Shown: piece after piece, positions 5,303-5,326 of the stretch
How positions within the stretch are numbered: position 1 is the first letter of the stretch
How the letters are laid out: each line of letters starts with the position of its first letter
Source of the DNA: an uncultured Eubacteriales bacterium
Lineage (GTDB): Bacteria > Bacillota > Clostridia > Oscillospirales > Acutalibacteraceae
Direction of reading: 5' to 3'
NCBI GenBank assembly: GCA_900321905.1
Contig: ONXZ01000110.1
Coordinates: 3,308-8,633 of the forward strand
Length of the DNA: 5,326 nt
Translations under genes and position numbers: made by a program
Notes under the pieces: generated by a model
Databases searched by the model: none
Seen by the model: only the letters and a program-made list of their open reading frames with translations
What the model was told of the DNA's origin: nothing

Positions 5303-5326
5303 ATGATTTGCCCAAATTGTTTTAAA
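5303..5326 (+). CDS. Start of a further gene, probable N-terminal zinc ribbon (cut by window end)
   Basis: Only eight codons are inside the window: MICPNCFK. The C3-P-N-C6 pair is half of a typical zinc-ribbon knuckle at the very N-terminus. A strong AGGAGA site 7 bases upstream and the 19-base gap from the preceding stop show translational coupling or at least cotranscription with the VWA/FHA gene. From memory, Clostridia carry Ser/Thr protein kinases and FHA-associated proteins that begin with such a CxxC ribbon, which would suit the FHA partner. That identity is a guess; a small zinc-ribbon membrane protein fits as well. Confidence 0.6.

Noticed and set aside
4746..5315. A 189-codon open frame on the minus strand under the VWA/FHA gene
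   Set aside because: It lies wholly opposite a gene with clear VWA and FHA motifs, has no recognisable domain and no good ribosome binding site. It is a by-product of codon use on the other strand.

Overview
The window suggests a low-to-medium GC Gram-positive anaerobe of the Clostridia, probably a gut Oscillospiraceae/Ruminococcaceae-type genome. This is an inference from the strong AGGAG-type ribosome binding sites, sigma-A-like promoters with extended -10 boxes, a LytTR response regulator, the style of the proteins and the intergenic repeat type. No species can be named from the sequence. All genes lie on the + strand. There are four complete genes and the first codons of a fifth.

Region 1 (1-1821) is an AT-rich leader with a good promoter, followed by a calcineurin-like metallophosphoesterase of 559 aa. 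It has no signal peptide and ends in a very hydrophobic C-terminal membrane segment. Region 2 (1822-2027) is a short repeat-bearing spacer: a 7-bp-period array starting directly after the stop codon, then two tandem copies of a 20-bp unit, then the promoter of the next gene. Region 3 (2028-2710) is a four-helix GtrA-like membrane protein closed by an intrinsic terminator, so it looks monocistronic.

Region 4 (2711-5326) looks like a signalling locus. It starts with a LytTR-type response regulator whose receiver domain keeps the phosphoacceptor Asp but has an altered acidic pocket. Next comes a secreted/membrane protein with signal peptide, von Willebrand factor A domain, Ig-like domain, one membrane helix and a cytoplasmic FHA domain. 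Nineteen bases further is a new start with its own ribosome binding site, encoding MICPNCFK before the window ends; the CxxC pair suggests an N-terminal zinc ribbon. FHA domains bind phosphothreonine, so a Ser/Thr kinase or phosphatase is expected close by; the truncated gene or those after it are the place to look.

The most interesting part is the outside-VWA / inside-FHA receptor between a LytTR regulator and a zinc-ribbon protein. It could be a transmembrane phospho-signalling module. The link between the regulator and the receptor rests only on adjacency and on a tentative LytTR-like site in the promoter between them.
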